In this document: one piece after another, positions 24,901 through 39,900 of the stretch | How the letters are laid out: each line of letters starts with the position of its first letter | Numbering within the stretch: the stretch's first letter is position 1 | Source of the DNA: Zygnema cylindricum | Lineage: Eukaryota > Streptophyta > Zygnematophyceae > Zygnematales > Zygnemataceae | NCBI GenBank assembly: GCA_037447655.1 | Contig: JBBHKE010001405.1 | Span: forward strand, 1 to 64,000 | Direction of reading: 5' to 3' | Length of the DNA stretch: 64,000 bases | Program-made: the position numbers and the translations under genes | Notes under the pieces: generated by a model | The model's input: only the letters and a program-made list of their open reading frames with translations | Database searches by the model: none | What the model was told of the DNA's origin: nothing

Positions 24901-27900
24901 GCGAAATAACTTATATTTACGCGATATTGGGGAGTTATATTGCTGTCCCGTGGACTCAATTTTTTTGTAGTTTGTCCTCTCGCACTTCCTTATCTAGTCA
25001 AGGAAATAATATTAATAACTTATACAATGGTTTTTCACGATTTCTTTCTCTTCTAGCTTTACCCATTTGAATGATAATGTCAAACTCACCTCGAGCCACA
25101 ATTGATATTTTCTCATCTTCTCTCCATGCTCTCTAACACTCAATTGTGTGGATTCTTATTTGTGTTATACCGGCCTAAGTATTGCTACGACCGTCATCTA
25201 CATTACATGGTTCTTTAATTCTCTGTTTCCCTAAAATAATCGAGGTAAATTATACCTTATGTTCCATGTTCGCTTGGTCAAGGGTCGATAGTTGATGCAC
25301 ATACATCGGGAGCCGCCTTTTTTTGATAAAGAAAATATCAATGTCTCATTCGAGCTACCAATCCATTATCACTACCCTATCTGTGAAAGAGAGGATGTAT
25401 ACAACGTCAATATAACACAAAGCTCAGTTGTACGTTAATTAAAATGGTGGTTCCCCCCAGCTTTGTAAGCCATGGTACAAATAAATTTATATACAGGCGT
25501 ACTTTCTAGAAGTTGTTTAAAAAAACATCAACATATCCTTCCGAAATTTGTTTGAAAATTTATCGAGAGCTGTTTGCGCTCACTATCAAAGTTTATGACG
25601 GAATATACATAAATTTCGTGGAGACCATGAAATGCTATTATCATACAATTTTTCGAGAGTTATACCTTAACCATCAAAACATATTTACACTGGGGCCTTT
25701 CAGCTTTACAAGATGTAAGGCCCATAGATGTGAAATGTTCTATTTAGGAACACGTATACCTGTCTCACCACTCTAAGTGAGAACAAAATACTCTCTCACG
25801 ATATGCAACGTCTTTGGTAAATATTTCAACTTCCTTGAAAACCTGGTGCCCAAAACTAGGTCTTTCGCGCTTATGATGTAATTAACCTATATAGGTTCGA
25901 TACTTACCGACTTCTAAATGTGCGAGCCCAAATTTTAATTATGTAAGAAAACGTTCGTTGCTAAACATCACATATGACGTGTAAACGCACTACAATATCC
26001 ATTCCTTTCACTAATGTTGTGGAAAACAAGTATTTCTCAAACACACATGCCAAAACTACTTTCAACTCGCAAGTGATCAAATTTTACTTTGTTGACTAGT
26101 CCAACAAAGATAAATACTAAATTTGGTAAAATAAAGGATAAAGGTGCTAGTTTTGGCGATTTGAGCGATATCAAAACGGACGATTTTATGATAATCTCGG
26201 TCCCATCATGGAATTAACATCTTTAATGCAACCCATATTTGCACTATCTTTGGTTCGTTCCTTTTCTTCTTTATAATAGTTTAGGCTTTTTCTTTCCCAA
26301 CCTCTGCTCCTCCACCTTCTACTCAATCACATCCACCAAGAATGAGGGACCTTGAGGAGATTGAAGGGAGAGCGAGGAGGGGAAGTGGGAAAAGGGACCT
26401 TGTTGGCAGAGAGAGGGGGGAGGGCAAGGTGGGGGGGGGAAGCGAGATCTCGTTAGGAGAGGAGGGACGATGAAGGTCGGGAGGGAGGGGGGAGTGGGAA
26501 ACGCTGAAAGGAGGGAGCTGTTAGGAGAAGGAGGGGGAAGGGAGAAGGGAGGGGAGAGTACAAAGGATCTTATTAGGAGAGGGTAAGGGTAAGAGGAGGG
26601 GGAGGGAGGAGGAACGGAGGGAGGGGATAGAGGTGGGAGGACAGAGGTGGGGATAAAATAATCCGTGAGGGAATGAGAGAAGGGAGAGAATTAGGGAACT
26701 CTTTCATCGATCTGTGGGGTGGGTTTCTTTTCCTATGTATCACATAGAAAAGCGCGGGGGGGGAGGGGAGAGGAAATAGGAATAGAATGAGGTAAACCGT
26801 TCAACGCGCTGGGTATTTAAGAGTGGAGGGGGAGGGAGGGGTAGGGAGGGGGAGATGGTGAGTGAATTCGTTCGACCACAAATAGGAGGCGGTGAGAATA
26901 TCTCTTTGGGGAGGAGTGCGTGGAAAAGGGGGTGTGGGGCAAGGGGGGGGGGCGTTGTGAGGAAGGGAGGGACGGGAGTGAGGGATCTCGTTTAACGACC
27001 GATTGGTGGGGGCGCAGATCTCTTATCTATTTTGGACTGGGAGGCAGCATTGCGCCGGAGATTGGCAACCTCACACGACTAACAGGGCTGTGAGTAAAAA
27101 AATGGGAGAGGAGAGCATCTTATGCGCAAAAAAGAAAGGAAAGCAAATAAGTAAAATTTATAACAATGAAAAAAGGAAAAACCAAGTATTGTAGTTTAGG
27201 TTCGATTTTTATTGTAGTCTTTTTTGTTTTCGGTCATCGGCAAGGAAGAGGTGTGGGAGGTGTTGCAAATAGGGTGGGGTGCATTTTTGATTCGGATTTT
27301 TGGTAATGCTAGAATGATTTCCCTTTTTAGGAACAAAAAACAAAAAAGTTCCGAGCATGTATATGTTTCCATTTTCTGTTTTGAAAATGAACGTGGCCAA
27401 ATCCATTCGTAACAACTAAAATTTCATGCTATTTGTTTTTAATAATTTGATAAAATATCTTTATGTATAAATTTTCCATTCTTAGATTTTTTCCCTTAGT
27501 GTTGATCTTGTAGCCTATACCAAATCGGAGGAAATTTGGGGGGAGGAGGGGGGCTACGAATGTTCCGTGTCACAGAGTTCTAACTGCTAACCAATTGAGT
27601 GGAAGCATTCCATCCTCTATCAGTCAGCTGAGATCCCTCGAAATCTTGTAAGGCATATGACACTATATCTTGTAAGGCTATGGTCCTCATGGAAAGTGTA
27701 CAGTGAATGGCTATGGTTTGGGATGAAGAGTTGATAAAGAGAAAGGGAGTTGTGAAAACAATTTAATGAATAAATATAGCAATGACAGAAAAACTGTTAA
27801 TAATAATAACAATAATATTAATAATAATATTAATAATAATGTAATAATAACAATAAAAACATGTATGTTATAGGAATTATCGATAACAATATTATAATGA

Positions 27901-30900
27901 ATCATAAATATAAATATGAATAAAATTGAATAATATTTATAAAAAAAATATTAAAATGCATAATTATTAGTGTGAAAACAATGATATGAATAATTTAATT
28001 TATTTTTATAATTCTAGTATAAAATATTAAAAATCATAATAACAGACTGTAGAACGAATTAGCAAAAAGAACCCAAAGAGTAAGCAATGTAATACATAAT
28101 AAAATACAATAGGTAACAAAAGCAATTAATCGTCCAAATAAATGGGAATTAACATTAATATATATTAACAGTAAAAAATAATAATACAAAACACAAATTT
28201 AAAAATCATAAAAGTATTAAATGTTAATTAAGTAGTAACTATTATTTTTAATCATAATAGAACATAACTTTAAATAATAAAAAATGATTTATGATATTTA
28301 TCTTTAAAATTTCGAAAAACAGCAAATAATAACAATTAAGCAATAATTGCAGATTATAATAATAATAAAAAATATAAATAATTAGTAAAAATCATGACAA
28401 TAACTAATATGCATAATAATCAGTCATAACAGTAGAAAATATCTATTGATAATAAAAGATAATAGAAATTATATATAGTATTCGGAAAAAGTAGATCATA
28501 ATTTGTTGAAAGTAACGTCTTAATTTTCAACGAAGGAACAATAAGAAAATCTGATGGTTTTTTTATTGTTGATAAAAAGGATTTTTTCTTTGGTTTTTTT
28601 TGCCAAGTTGTACTTTCCTTCTATACAATTCACGTTTTTTTTGTCTTTGTGTAAAAAAATGTAAAATTGGAATATGAAGTGATGGATGGAGGAAAAGGGA
28701 GGGGTGAGGGGGGGGGGGGGGGGAAGGAATTGTGATTGAAATGGATGTGGTAAGGGAACGTTGCATTTAACAATTGTGTAATTCCCTTCTCTATTTGCCT
28801 TTGTTTTTTAAATTGGTTTTGTGAATTATAGTTTTTCCATAGATAAAAGGGAAAAAGAGGGGAGGGGAGGACTGAAAAAAACAATTTTTTGTAATATTGA
28901 ATTTTGTATATTTTTTGTTTTATCCAAATCTTACTGGTTTTTTTTCTTTTCTAACTGGGTTGCGGTTTATATTTGTTGACTTCATTTTTGCACTACATAA
29001 AGTAGAGGGAAGACAAAGGGGAAGGTGGGGAAGAGGTCAAATATAACACTACGTGTACATCTATTTATCATGTATGAGGGAGAGATTAGACCGGTATGTA
29101 CGTGTAGTTTTGAATTCTAACCTGATTGCAACTAGAGTTACTTTAGTTTTTTTTTTGGGTGTTTTGTGATTCATGTGTGATATTTTCTGTTGTCACTGTG
29201 GTTGTAGAATCGTTATGAGATAATTTGGATTGAAAAAATTGACTGTGGAATGTAAAACGAAACAAATAAGTACAATTTATGTGGACATATTATATGTATG
29301 TGAATTACGTTACAAATTTAACTCGATGTTATAATTATCAATATTTCGTTCAAATGTGGTGGCTAACGAAAACCAAGCAGACAAATTCATTGGGAACTCT
29401 TTCTCAATTGTTTTTTGTGTACAACCTTATACCCAAGCTGGGGGGTGTGAGGGGATGCCTGCCGTTCTAGACGTTTGGAAGCCAACCAGTTGAGTGGAAA
29501 CATTCCGTCATCAATCGGTCAAATGACATCTCTTAAATCCTTGTAAGAAGCCTAACTTTACAGTTGTGTCATACAAGATTGGTTGGAATGAAAAATCATG
29601 AATTCATAAGTTAGAAAAATTACTAAATGGTAAATTTTAAAAATCGTAATTCTTTAACTTTTAGGCTTAGAACAACTATTTCAAAATATAAGTTGTCGTT
29701 TTTGTTTTTTTTTTTTTCTTATCAAAAATATAAAAAACAATGATTTTCGTGATGACGACGATGATGTTGATCATGATGACGACGACAATAATAATGATGA
29801 TTTCGAGTTTACGTCATTATTGTTACTGTGCTATATTTTGTCTAAGTTGGAAATATCGAGTGACATAATGTAAGAAAGTGGGGTCGACAGGGGAGATTGA
29901 GAGGAAAGTTATGAAATTAAATGTGATTATAGATTTCAAGGCCAACTCTATAATAAAAAAACAGTTCAAAACTATTTTTGTATTTTTATTTAGAATGTGA
30001 TGGTTGATAAAAACGCTTTCAATGTATTTACTAAGGTTTCACACTCGAATGTTATGGTTTATAACCTCGGAGCCTATTGTAACTTGGGAGGCACTTGGCC
30101 CGAGGACGGGGATTGGTGGGGTGGGAATACCGTTTGTATAGATACCTACGAACCAACCAGTTGAGTGGAAGCATTCCATCATCCATCGGCCAACTTGCGT
30201 CTCTCGAGGACCTGTAAGACATATAACACTATATCTATGTTGCAAATCGAAAGCGTACCTTATAGTGTGTGATGGAATTTGAAGAAAAATATAATAATAA
30301 ATAAGAATGAAAATTGTAATTAATAAATAATAATATGAAGAAAATTTACAAAATAACAATTTACAGGACATAAGTAAACTTATTATATAGCATGAAACTT
30401 GGTTTTTATACTTAATATATATGATTGAAAATATACAACAAATCCTGAATACTTTTCTTTTTTTTACGAAAGATTTTCTTTCGTGATGTCAAGCTCTCTT
30501 CTTTGTGTAACAAAAGGAGAGGAAAGTGTATGTGAAAAAATGCCTTATGTGTGGGAATTCACCTTTTCTGTTTTGAAAATTTGTTATACCTGTTTTAATT
30601 CGGAGACACTTGGGCGGGTGGTGGGTGGGGTTTTGCTGGTGTGGGCATGCACGGAATTGCAGAGAGCTAAGTGAAAACAACTTGAATGGAAGTATTCCGT
30701 CATCTTTCGGTGATTTAAAATCCCTCAGAAACTTGTAAGACACATAAGACTTTGGCTATATTTTCGGCCAAAAGTACACCCTAACTGGTTATGGTTTTAT
30801 TTGGAGGAAAAAAAAAGTACGTGGGAAGGGATCACGAAAAAAAAATATTATTACATAAAATTAACATTAATAATAGCCAGTAGTAACAAAAAGAATGTAG

Positions 30901-33900
30901 TAATCATGATTGATTGTTGTTATTAATGTTTGTGTCAAATGACTCGCTTTAATAGCATAATTAGGTGATACAATGTACGAATGAGGGGTGAGTGGGGATA
31001 TGTGGAAAAAACACGATTATTTGTGGAAATGTTAGACACCGATATTTTTTCCCTCCAGATTCAAAAAATTCCATTTTCCTTGACTATCAGATTTGCCTTT
31101 TTATCTTTAAATTATTTGAAACGGACCTATGTTGTGCAGGATGAAAGCGCAAGATGAGAGGGAATTTGGAAAGCTAATGCTAATAGTTTTTTATTTAGGG
31201 TTTTAAAGAGGGTTGGGTGACTAGTAGTTTCCTTTTGAAAAATTACTTTCCTTGAAAATTAAAAGGAACTAGAAGTCTGCGATTATAGGGTAATGGCAAT
31301 TTTATGTGTTAGTTTCTTTAAACCATTCTGAAGTTGATTCTATCACCAGTTATCATTAACGAATCCTTTTTCTATTATTAAAAATGAAATTATTATGTTA
31401 TTTCATACAGGACAAATATTTATTTTTTTTAAGCAACAAATAATACACTACTCAGTACTACAAAACTGCTGGTTATGGCGATTTTGGGCGATATCTGTTG
31501 TTTTGTAAACTTTACCTCACTATGCACCTAAATTAGAGTGACAGTACAACAAGTTACTCAATCTGAAGAATCGCACACATGCGTCATAACAACAGCGATT
31601 TAGAAAAGAAGAGTTCATTACGGAATCTTCTAAAAGAACACATACCGAGAATCAAAGTCACATCCAACGGCAGAAGCGGATTACAGAAAAAGAGAGTGAA
31701 CTTTTACAAAAAATGCCGCACGGAAACATTCAATAAGATTCTGTGGAAGGTCAAAATAGGAAGAAAGTATTATATTGGGACCAAGTGACTAATCAAATGA
31801 CGCGACAATATTGTTGAGACGCCAACAGGTGGTCAGGGTCCTATTTCCATTAGAACGTTTATTGTCTGTTACCTAATAGAGAACAGCGTGTACATTTTGT
31901 TAAGTGTTAGCCTTAATAGGGTACAATACTATTCATTACTTTACACTGATCTGATTGGATTGATTAGATAGTGTATTGATATAAATTCGGACTTTGAATT
32001 TTTTAGCATAACTTGTACATGTTCCCCTAAGTAAGGAAGCACTATGTGTGCATTTGTGGACCTATTTGACCGGTCATAGGTATGAATCGGTCTGAGCTTT
32101 GACTGTGAAACTTTGATAGGTTGCCAATGTTGTCCATAGCCTATTTCAGCCATGGATCACTCACGGAAACACCCACAGACTACCTCAAAAACAGCTGTGT
32201 TTCAGACAGCACAGATTACTCCAAACTGAAAAAAATCATTTCAAACTGCACCAATAAGCAGTATAACATATACACTATAAACTCCCAAAGTTACAGCTAA
32301 ATCCACCAAGGAATGTAGAAGATATAGGCTCCAGAGTTTCACAAAAACAGCTGACAGCTTCACAAACTAACCAATTAGACTGCTCACAGAATCTTACAGA
32401 GATACTGGAATACAATGCAACTTCACACACATATAGATTCCGTATATCATAGAATAACTCCACAAAGTTTCACATGAATGCACCAAACAGAGTGACCACA
32501 CCAACAGGTCAAACATGCAGAAAACAGTCTGCCATTGCTTTGATTTACTTGACTGCGATACTCAAAATATTATAAGTCCTACAAGTTATACTCAAAGAGT
32601 TCACTACTGAATGTATGGAGGCATACTAGCCGTACGGTATCTACTATCTACCTAAACTATTGTAAGTATACCCGAATAGTTCGAGGTATGTCAGACTGAA
32701 CAGATCTACACTGATAAACAAACTAGCAAAAAGACAAACCTATGTTGTTTACACCGACATCTCCACAATCTTTGTACGTAAAAAACTAAGCTACCACTAA
32801 GTAACCACTAAACAAATATCATTACTCACGATCTATACTAGTTATATTATCCGCAGCTGCGTTAGCTGCTTTGTCCGTACGGATCATATCAAGGTAACCG
32901 CAGCTGCGTTGACTTGTCTGCGCCGCAGCTGCTACGTACCGGTGGCGCATATTCATACAAAATAAGCGTAGCTGCGTTGTCCTGTCTGCATCGCAATTGC
33001 GCCGTACCGGCGGTGCCTGTTTCAACATTTCATTTATTCCACATCGGATCGCTTCACGATCCGCCGCCCATTTGTCAATGCTTGTACACGCCACTCAATG
33101 AGTCTGTTTCTTCACTTAAATTATATCCGTTTGTTCGCTCCCCCAATCCATGAATCCATTCAAACCTCCATATTAAATTTCATGGCGCACGAACTGTCGC
33201 GTACGCACGAAACAAACTTTTCAAAACAACACTCCCCCGAAAATCTAGTTTCGTGCACCTAAAAAAAGTATGCATCGTGTGATACTGTGTTGCTATGCTG
33301 CGCTAGTTTGACATCGCAGCACAGTATGAATACATTGTGCAGCGTGTACTGCTATGCTGCTACGCTGCGCTGGTTCGATATCGCAGCCCAGTACGAATAC
33401 AATATGCAGCGTGTACTGCTATGCTGCCATGCTGCACTATTTTGACATCGCAACCCTATTAGCTGCTCTTTTCGCCCTTAACTTCCTCCTCATAGCCTCA
33501 TCTACTGAGAACTAAAGCTTTCAATTTCAACAGCCAAGTCTAGGTTGCCTAGTTTAGGAAGTAACTACACATTTTTGCAGTTTGTTCTTTGATCAAGTAA
33601 GTTGACGCTAATTGTAGCCATAAGAGTACTATTTGTGAGGTGAATTTTGGTAGTCTTCTTCCTGGTCTACAACACCTACTGCCACGGAACAATAGGCACG
33701 GAACAATAGGTTACTGGCCCGCCGCCAATAGTACTTAAGTTTTACAGAGAAAGCTACCAGTATTGAGTAGGTATGCTGGAGCTCTATTGGAGCTCTTTTT
33801 GTGAAAAGGAGCTAATGAACGTGGTGGATGGATCATTACCCTAGACAGATGCAACTTGGAAAAAAAAGAACGTTCGGTGTTTGAGTATCATCATGTAAGT

Positions 33901-36900
33901 CATTTCAATAGAGGTCGGGATGGCTCACATTCAAATGAACTACGCGTCAGAGGTTTAGAAATCATTGGCAAATGTTTATTTAAAAACAAATGTTCAGCGT
34001 CAGATGATGACAGCTACTTTGATTTTTGACTGTCATTATCCAAGAGGTAGCATACAAAACTACTGGTTTGGACCAATGAAGTTGTTTTTTGACGATGCAT
34101 GTTCAAGAGGCAGTTTTCTACATGCTCAACAAGCTATATTCTTTATGAGAGGTCAGCGTGATGAGTACAAAAGTACCTCTGAAGCATTGAAAAAAATTAG
34201 ATCAGTCTTAGCTAGATTAGTCAGGATGGAGTCTAACAATAGTTATACAATTGGTCTTTAATAAAGAGTCTAGCTGTACAACTATGAAGAATAGAAAGAG
34301 GTCACAGGCATTTAACACTCAATGGCAAAACAAATCAATCTAAAATGTAAACAAAACCAATCATCCGTGAAACTCTTTCTGCTGCTATGGAAAAAGGCGT
34401 AATAAGAAACTGTTCAACACAAAAAAAGGCCTCTCTAAGAGGAAACTTTGGAGAACGATGGGAAAACAGCCATGCCTAGCAGAATAGGGGAAAAAATTTA
34501 AAACAACAAAGAAAATCATTGGCGCTCTCCAATAAAACTCAAGAACGGGTCAAGGAGGAAGATAAAAAACTCAGTAGCTTCCCAATCGTCATCGGAAAGC
34601 AATTGTTTTTGCATTGTAAAGCTGAAAACAAAGAGTAAAAGAAAAAGGGTGGATTATGGACAGTGGATCTTTAACATACATGTGATATGACCGAGAATTA
34701 TTTGGGGATATATACTCTATTCCACTACAAAATATCTGCTATGTGGATAGACATTACGTAATTGCAAATGCCAAAGGCAAAGTGAATTTGAAACTCGAAA
34801 TTGAAGGAAAAAATATAGAGAGAACATTGCATGATGTCTTATACAGACCAGATTTTAAGAGAAACTTGTTTTGGACATCATTAGTAGAAAGCAAAGTCTT
34901 TGAGGTGAAGTAAAAATATGCGAAGCAAATTGTCAGTAAAGGAAGAATGGTAGCAATTGTAGCGACCAGAGGTGAAAATCTAATGTAAAAGCTTACTTTG
35001 TATTTGAATTCTAACGAGCAAGATATTCTATATACAACTGTCACATTTGAAAATGATCTCCCCATAAAAGGTTAGGACATGTGCACTATGACAATTTAAA
35101 AAAAATTATAAAAGATGGACTCATTGAAGGAGTCAAATTAGCAGAAAGTAACAGGGAAGACATGCAAAGATCAAAGACAGCAAATAATTTCTTTGCTCTT
35201 AGGACTGAGATACTTAGATCAATCACAATGTCCTCTAGCCCAGAAGAGATGTCAATCAGCCAAGCTTTTGAACAAGGAGCCAGGTGATTGGAGTTGGGAC
35301 GAAGTGGTGGAGGAAATTTATCTAAACACTTTTATGTAAATTTTCATAATGAAAACAAATAAATATATAAATGTGTGCTTATTATAGCAATTTAATTGAG
35401 GTGTTTTAACATTTCGTATTGTCTATATCTTTCAATCTAAGTAAGTTGGCATGGTTGAATACTTAATTACCAAGTAGGTTTTCAAAAATGGACTACGTTT
35501 TGTAACCTTGTTTTGCCCGTTTCAATTTTTTTATCGGGTTGTCAAATCCGTACAACATAATAGCAATTATTACCAACACTTGGTTAGTGTGATCGTGGAT
35601 GAAAATACGTTAAATAAAATTGCTAAGAATTCAATATTGATTTGTTTTGGGTTTGTAATCTTGTAACATATTTTACCAGGATACATTTGACCGAAGGGGA
35701 GGGGTTGGTTGGGTGGTAATGACCGATGTCACAGATTTTTAGATTCCAACCAGTTGAGTGGAGGCATTCCATCTTCTATCCAGAAATTGACATCCCTTTA
35801 TAGCTTGTGAGACACATGTCACTATAGTTGTGTGACGCAAAAAAAAAAGAAAAAAAAAAAGGAAAGGACTCTATGTATTCATACCTATAGTTGGCGAAAA
35901 CAATATTAAAAAAAACATATATTAATAATAATAATTAAAAAATAATGTATGATATAAAAAAATAACTAAACATTTATTAATAAATTGTAAATAATGTTAA
36001 GTAATCATAGTAATCCAATACTAAATGAAAGTAAATATATTTAAGTAATACCAATTAATTGATTCTAATTTTTTGAAGTACTTGTTAATGTTAGTATGTA
36101 TTTCGCTAGTAGAAAAAAAAAGAGAATTAAAGCGATTTACGTATCTTTTGATTTAACATCGTAAACACTTGAGGTTTTTTTTTTTAGACACATTTTCATT
36201 TTTTATCTGTTTTCCTACTTTATTTCAAGTATAGTTTCGAGGATTATCATTTTTTTGTGACGGAGAGGAAAACGCTATGTGGTGCAAAACACTTGATCTT
36301 TTAATATTTTCGTTTTTGTTTTTACATTTGTGTTTCTATTACAGATTGTTTTTCCTTTTAATCATTTAAAACCAAAATGAGGGGCAAAAGATTAGATGTG
36401 GATATTACACATGTTTACTATTAAAACATGTTATTTGTTATTCATATGGATATCTATATACGGTGGAGCTACCAGACGATCATAAATGTTTCTTCTTTCC
36501 GCTTATGATTGTTATATTTTTGATTTTTTTTGCATTCCTTTTTTCATCCTTATGTGAGATCTCTTCATACTTAAAGCGGTTGTAAACTGATTCTGTTAAT
36601 ATATTAGTTAAAATTGGAAAAACGTAGCGAGGAATTGTAGAAAATCGGAAAAGAGGGCGGCGTATACAAACAAGTGCGATTGTGCATAGTTATTGTGTGT
36701 GCTGACGTCAAACCCACCGTACAAAAGTACAAAATATAATCCATTCCAATTAATGTCGACCGTTGATTTTATCATTGTGTTGATGGATAAAACCCGTCAA
36801 ATGTATTTATGAAGAATATATTCTAAACTTTTTTCGAGTTTACCATGTGTACCAATTTTAAGGAAAAGGCACTTAGAGGTGGAGGGGAGGGGCGCTGGGT

Positions 36901-39900
36901 CGGTGGGTTGGGCCTTTCTTGTATCATAGAAATCTTTGTGGAAACCGATTGAATGGAAGCATTCCGTCGTCCATTAAGAAACTAACATCCCTCCATTCCT
37001 TGTAAGACACGTGACACAATGGCTATCGTAGTCATAAAAAGTGAAGTATAAATGGTTATGTTTTGTGATAGAGAAAGATGTGAGTGGAAATGGAGGGACG
37101 AAAACTACCATAGTAAGTAGTAATAAAAACAACAAATGATTAATAATAATGTTAAGTAAATATGACTAAGTGATGATAAATTGTGGATGATGAGTTTATA
37201 ATATTTATTATTTTACAACTCATTTAAATTGGAAATTTTAAAGGGGTCATAGGGGAAAGGAGAGGGGTTAGTCCAGGTTATGTGGGGTGGCAAGGGAGGT
37301 ATACGAACAAATTTGATTTTGTGGAAATTTTACATTTTGCATTCATAATTTTTAACCATCCATAATCAGAACTTGACGGTTAGTTTAGTGCTATTTCTTT
37401 TGAAACTGTTTGAAATGGAATATATGTACATAACGAATTGTGGGAAAAAGTGAGAGGAGCTCTAAAAAAAAAAAATATGTTAGTACACATATTTTTGAGC
37501 GGGAGAGAGGGTAGAATGACCAGTAATTGACTTAGAAACTTTACATTTTTTCAATTTTTGTGAAGGAATTTAAAATTCTACAAGAGAGAAAATTCAGGGT
37601 GTTAGTTTTTTTGGGAAATTTTTTAAGTTTTTCTTTTTGCAATCAGTGGTTAGTTATTCTTGCATTTTCAAATTGAAAACAAAAATAGGTTTTGTCCCAA
37701 AGTCGGTTAATGTTTCGGAAAACAGATAGAATTATTCACATATTACGCCGTGCATAGTTGTTAGCGTGTTTGCATTTTCTAACACGTAAACCAACCTTCA
37801 TTTGTCCACACTATTTGGATTGCTAATATTGGATTGCAACGGTTTCTACGGTTGTACGGAAAGTTGAAATCCTCGTCTTTCCACTGGCGTTTCACGAGTA
37901 AAAGTTTTAAGTGGAAAAGGACAATAATGTTTATAAAGATACACAGAGGATTGTTCTATAACAATAGTATACGGGACACGTGACCATAATACAGATGATT
38001 TATAAAAAACAAAAATTCCTAAAATGAATATGTTTTATAATAGCAAAAATGAAAGATTGAATAAAACAACATATCTATTTTTAATGTATATAAAGACGCC
38101 ACATACACTATAATGCTAAATCATCAAGTTATATTTTCACAATAAGTGCACATTTATGCATTTATCAAAATTCTTTAATGAAAATAAATAAACACCGAAA
38201 TTCGTGCTAATTGTAAAAACGTAATGCATAGCATTTCGAAGAGTTTATGTTACACAAATCGAGTAATTTTTTATGATATAATCACTGTTAACCAATATGG
38301 TTTATAAGAAATAAACTATGCCTTATAAACTAGTTTGGCATATTTCAATTTATTAATGGGACTATTGAGTCGAGTCGACCAGTCACCACAAAATTTCACT
38401 TTAATTTATTTTTATCAAATTTTTAAGTTTGATGGAGAGTGGATAACTTTTGAATATAATTACAAATCTTACTACCAATTTATTTAGGTTTATTAGCTTA
38501 TAGACATAACTGGCTGGTGGTGTGGGGGCTTGCGGGTGGAGGTGCCCGATGATACAGAGGCTTGTGTAACAACCAGTTCAGTGGAAGCATTCCATCGTTC
38601 ATTGGTCATCTGAAACTCCTCCAGTATTTGTAAGACATTGAACACTATGGTTATTTTAGGGTTTGAAAGTGTATTCTAATTATTTAAAAAAAAAGATTTT
38701 CATCGCACCATAGTCTGAACGAATTAAAAGTCGTCATAAAGTTGAGACTTAAGTAAGACACTGAACACTATGGTTATGTAACGCACTGAAAGTGTACTCT
38801 AACTTTTTGCACCACAGTCTGTACGAATTAAAAGTCGTCATAAAGTTGAGACTTCACACAATTGTTTATTATATTTTTTTAGAATTTTTATTTTGATAAC
38901 CAAAAAACAAATTTTCGTTTATTTTCCAAATGTCTAAAAAGTATCAGGGAGAATAATTATAATAAATTTAGATATAATAATACAAATTCTAATAGTAATG
39001 ATCATCACAATACCAATAATAAGCAATAAATTTGAATAATTTGAATAATAATGGTACTACTGAAAATAATTAAAGTAAAAAGTATTGAATCACAACACGT
39101 AATAGTAATTCACAGTGATGTACAGTGCAAATAACATTAAAAAATTTCAATGAAACGTATCAAATAATAATAATACTTCAAAATTGATTTAAATTATAAC
39201 CATTAAAAGAAGATAATAACTATGAATGATATGTAACAAATAAATACAAATAAATAAAACCTAAAAAATAAGCAAAAAACACTGATTTTCAAAATCCAAG
39301 TTGTAAACAAGAAAAAACAAATAATAAGAGAAAAAAAAATGTATATATATATATTAAAGCATATTCAAATTTATTAGCAGTTGAATAAAAATAATGTAAA
39401 ACAACAATGAATAGCAAATAAATAAATAAAAAGATGATAAGCAATAAACATTAAATAGTGCTAAATTGAAATTTAGAACTTTTAATAAATTAAAATGTGT
39501 GTTTGATAATACATAGTACATAAAAAAAAACATTAATACATAATTCATAATAATAAAAGTGAACAAATTTTTTTTTTTCATTTAACCATTAATGTCGATA
39601 TTATAATTTTTTTTCTTTATGTTTAATTTTTTTGTACAGTCGATTTTTCTTGTCTTTTTATGGCATATGGCTTACAACTATTGAAAATGAAGGGATATGA
39701 GGGGGGAAGAGGGGAGGAAAGGGGATTGTGATTGAATCGATTTGGTGTGAAAATTTCGCATTTACCAATTTTTTATTTGAGCCCTTATTTAGTTAGCAGT
39801 CTTTTTTTTTCATTATTTTTCGGATTACTATTTTTAACTGAGGGAGGAAAGGGGTGGGGGGAATCTTGGGAGAAGACATGTGGCCTTAAAACATTGAATT

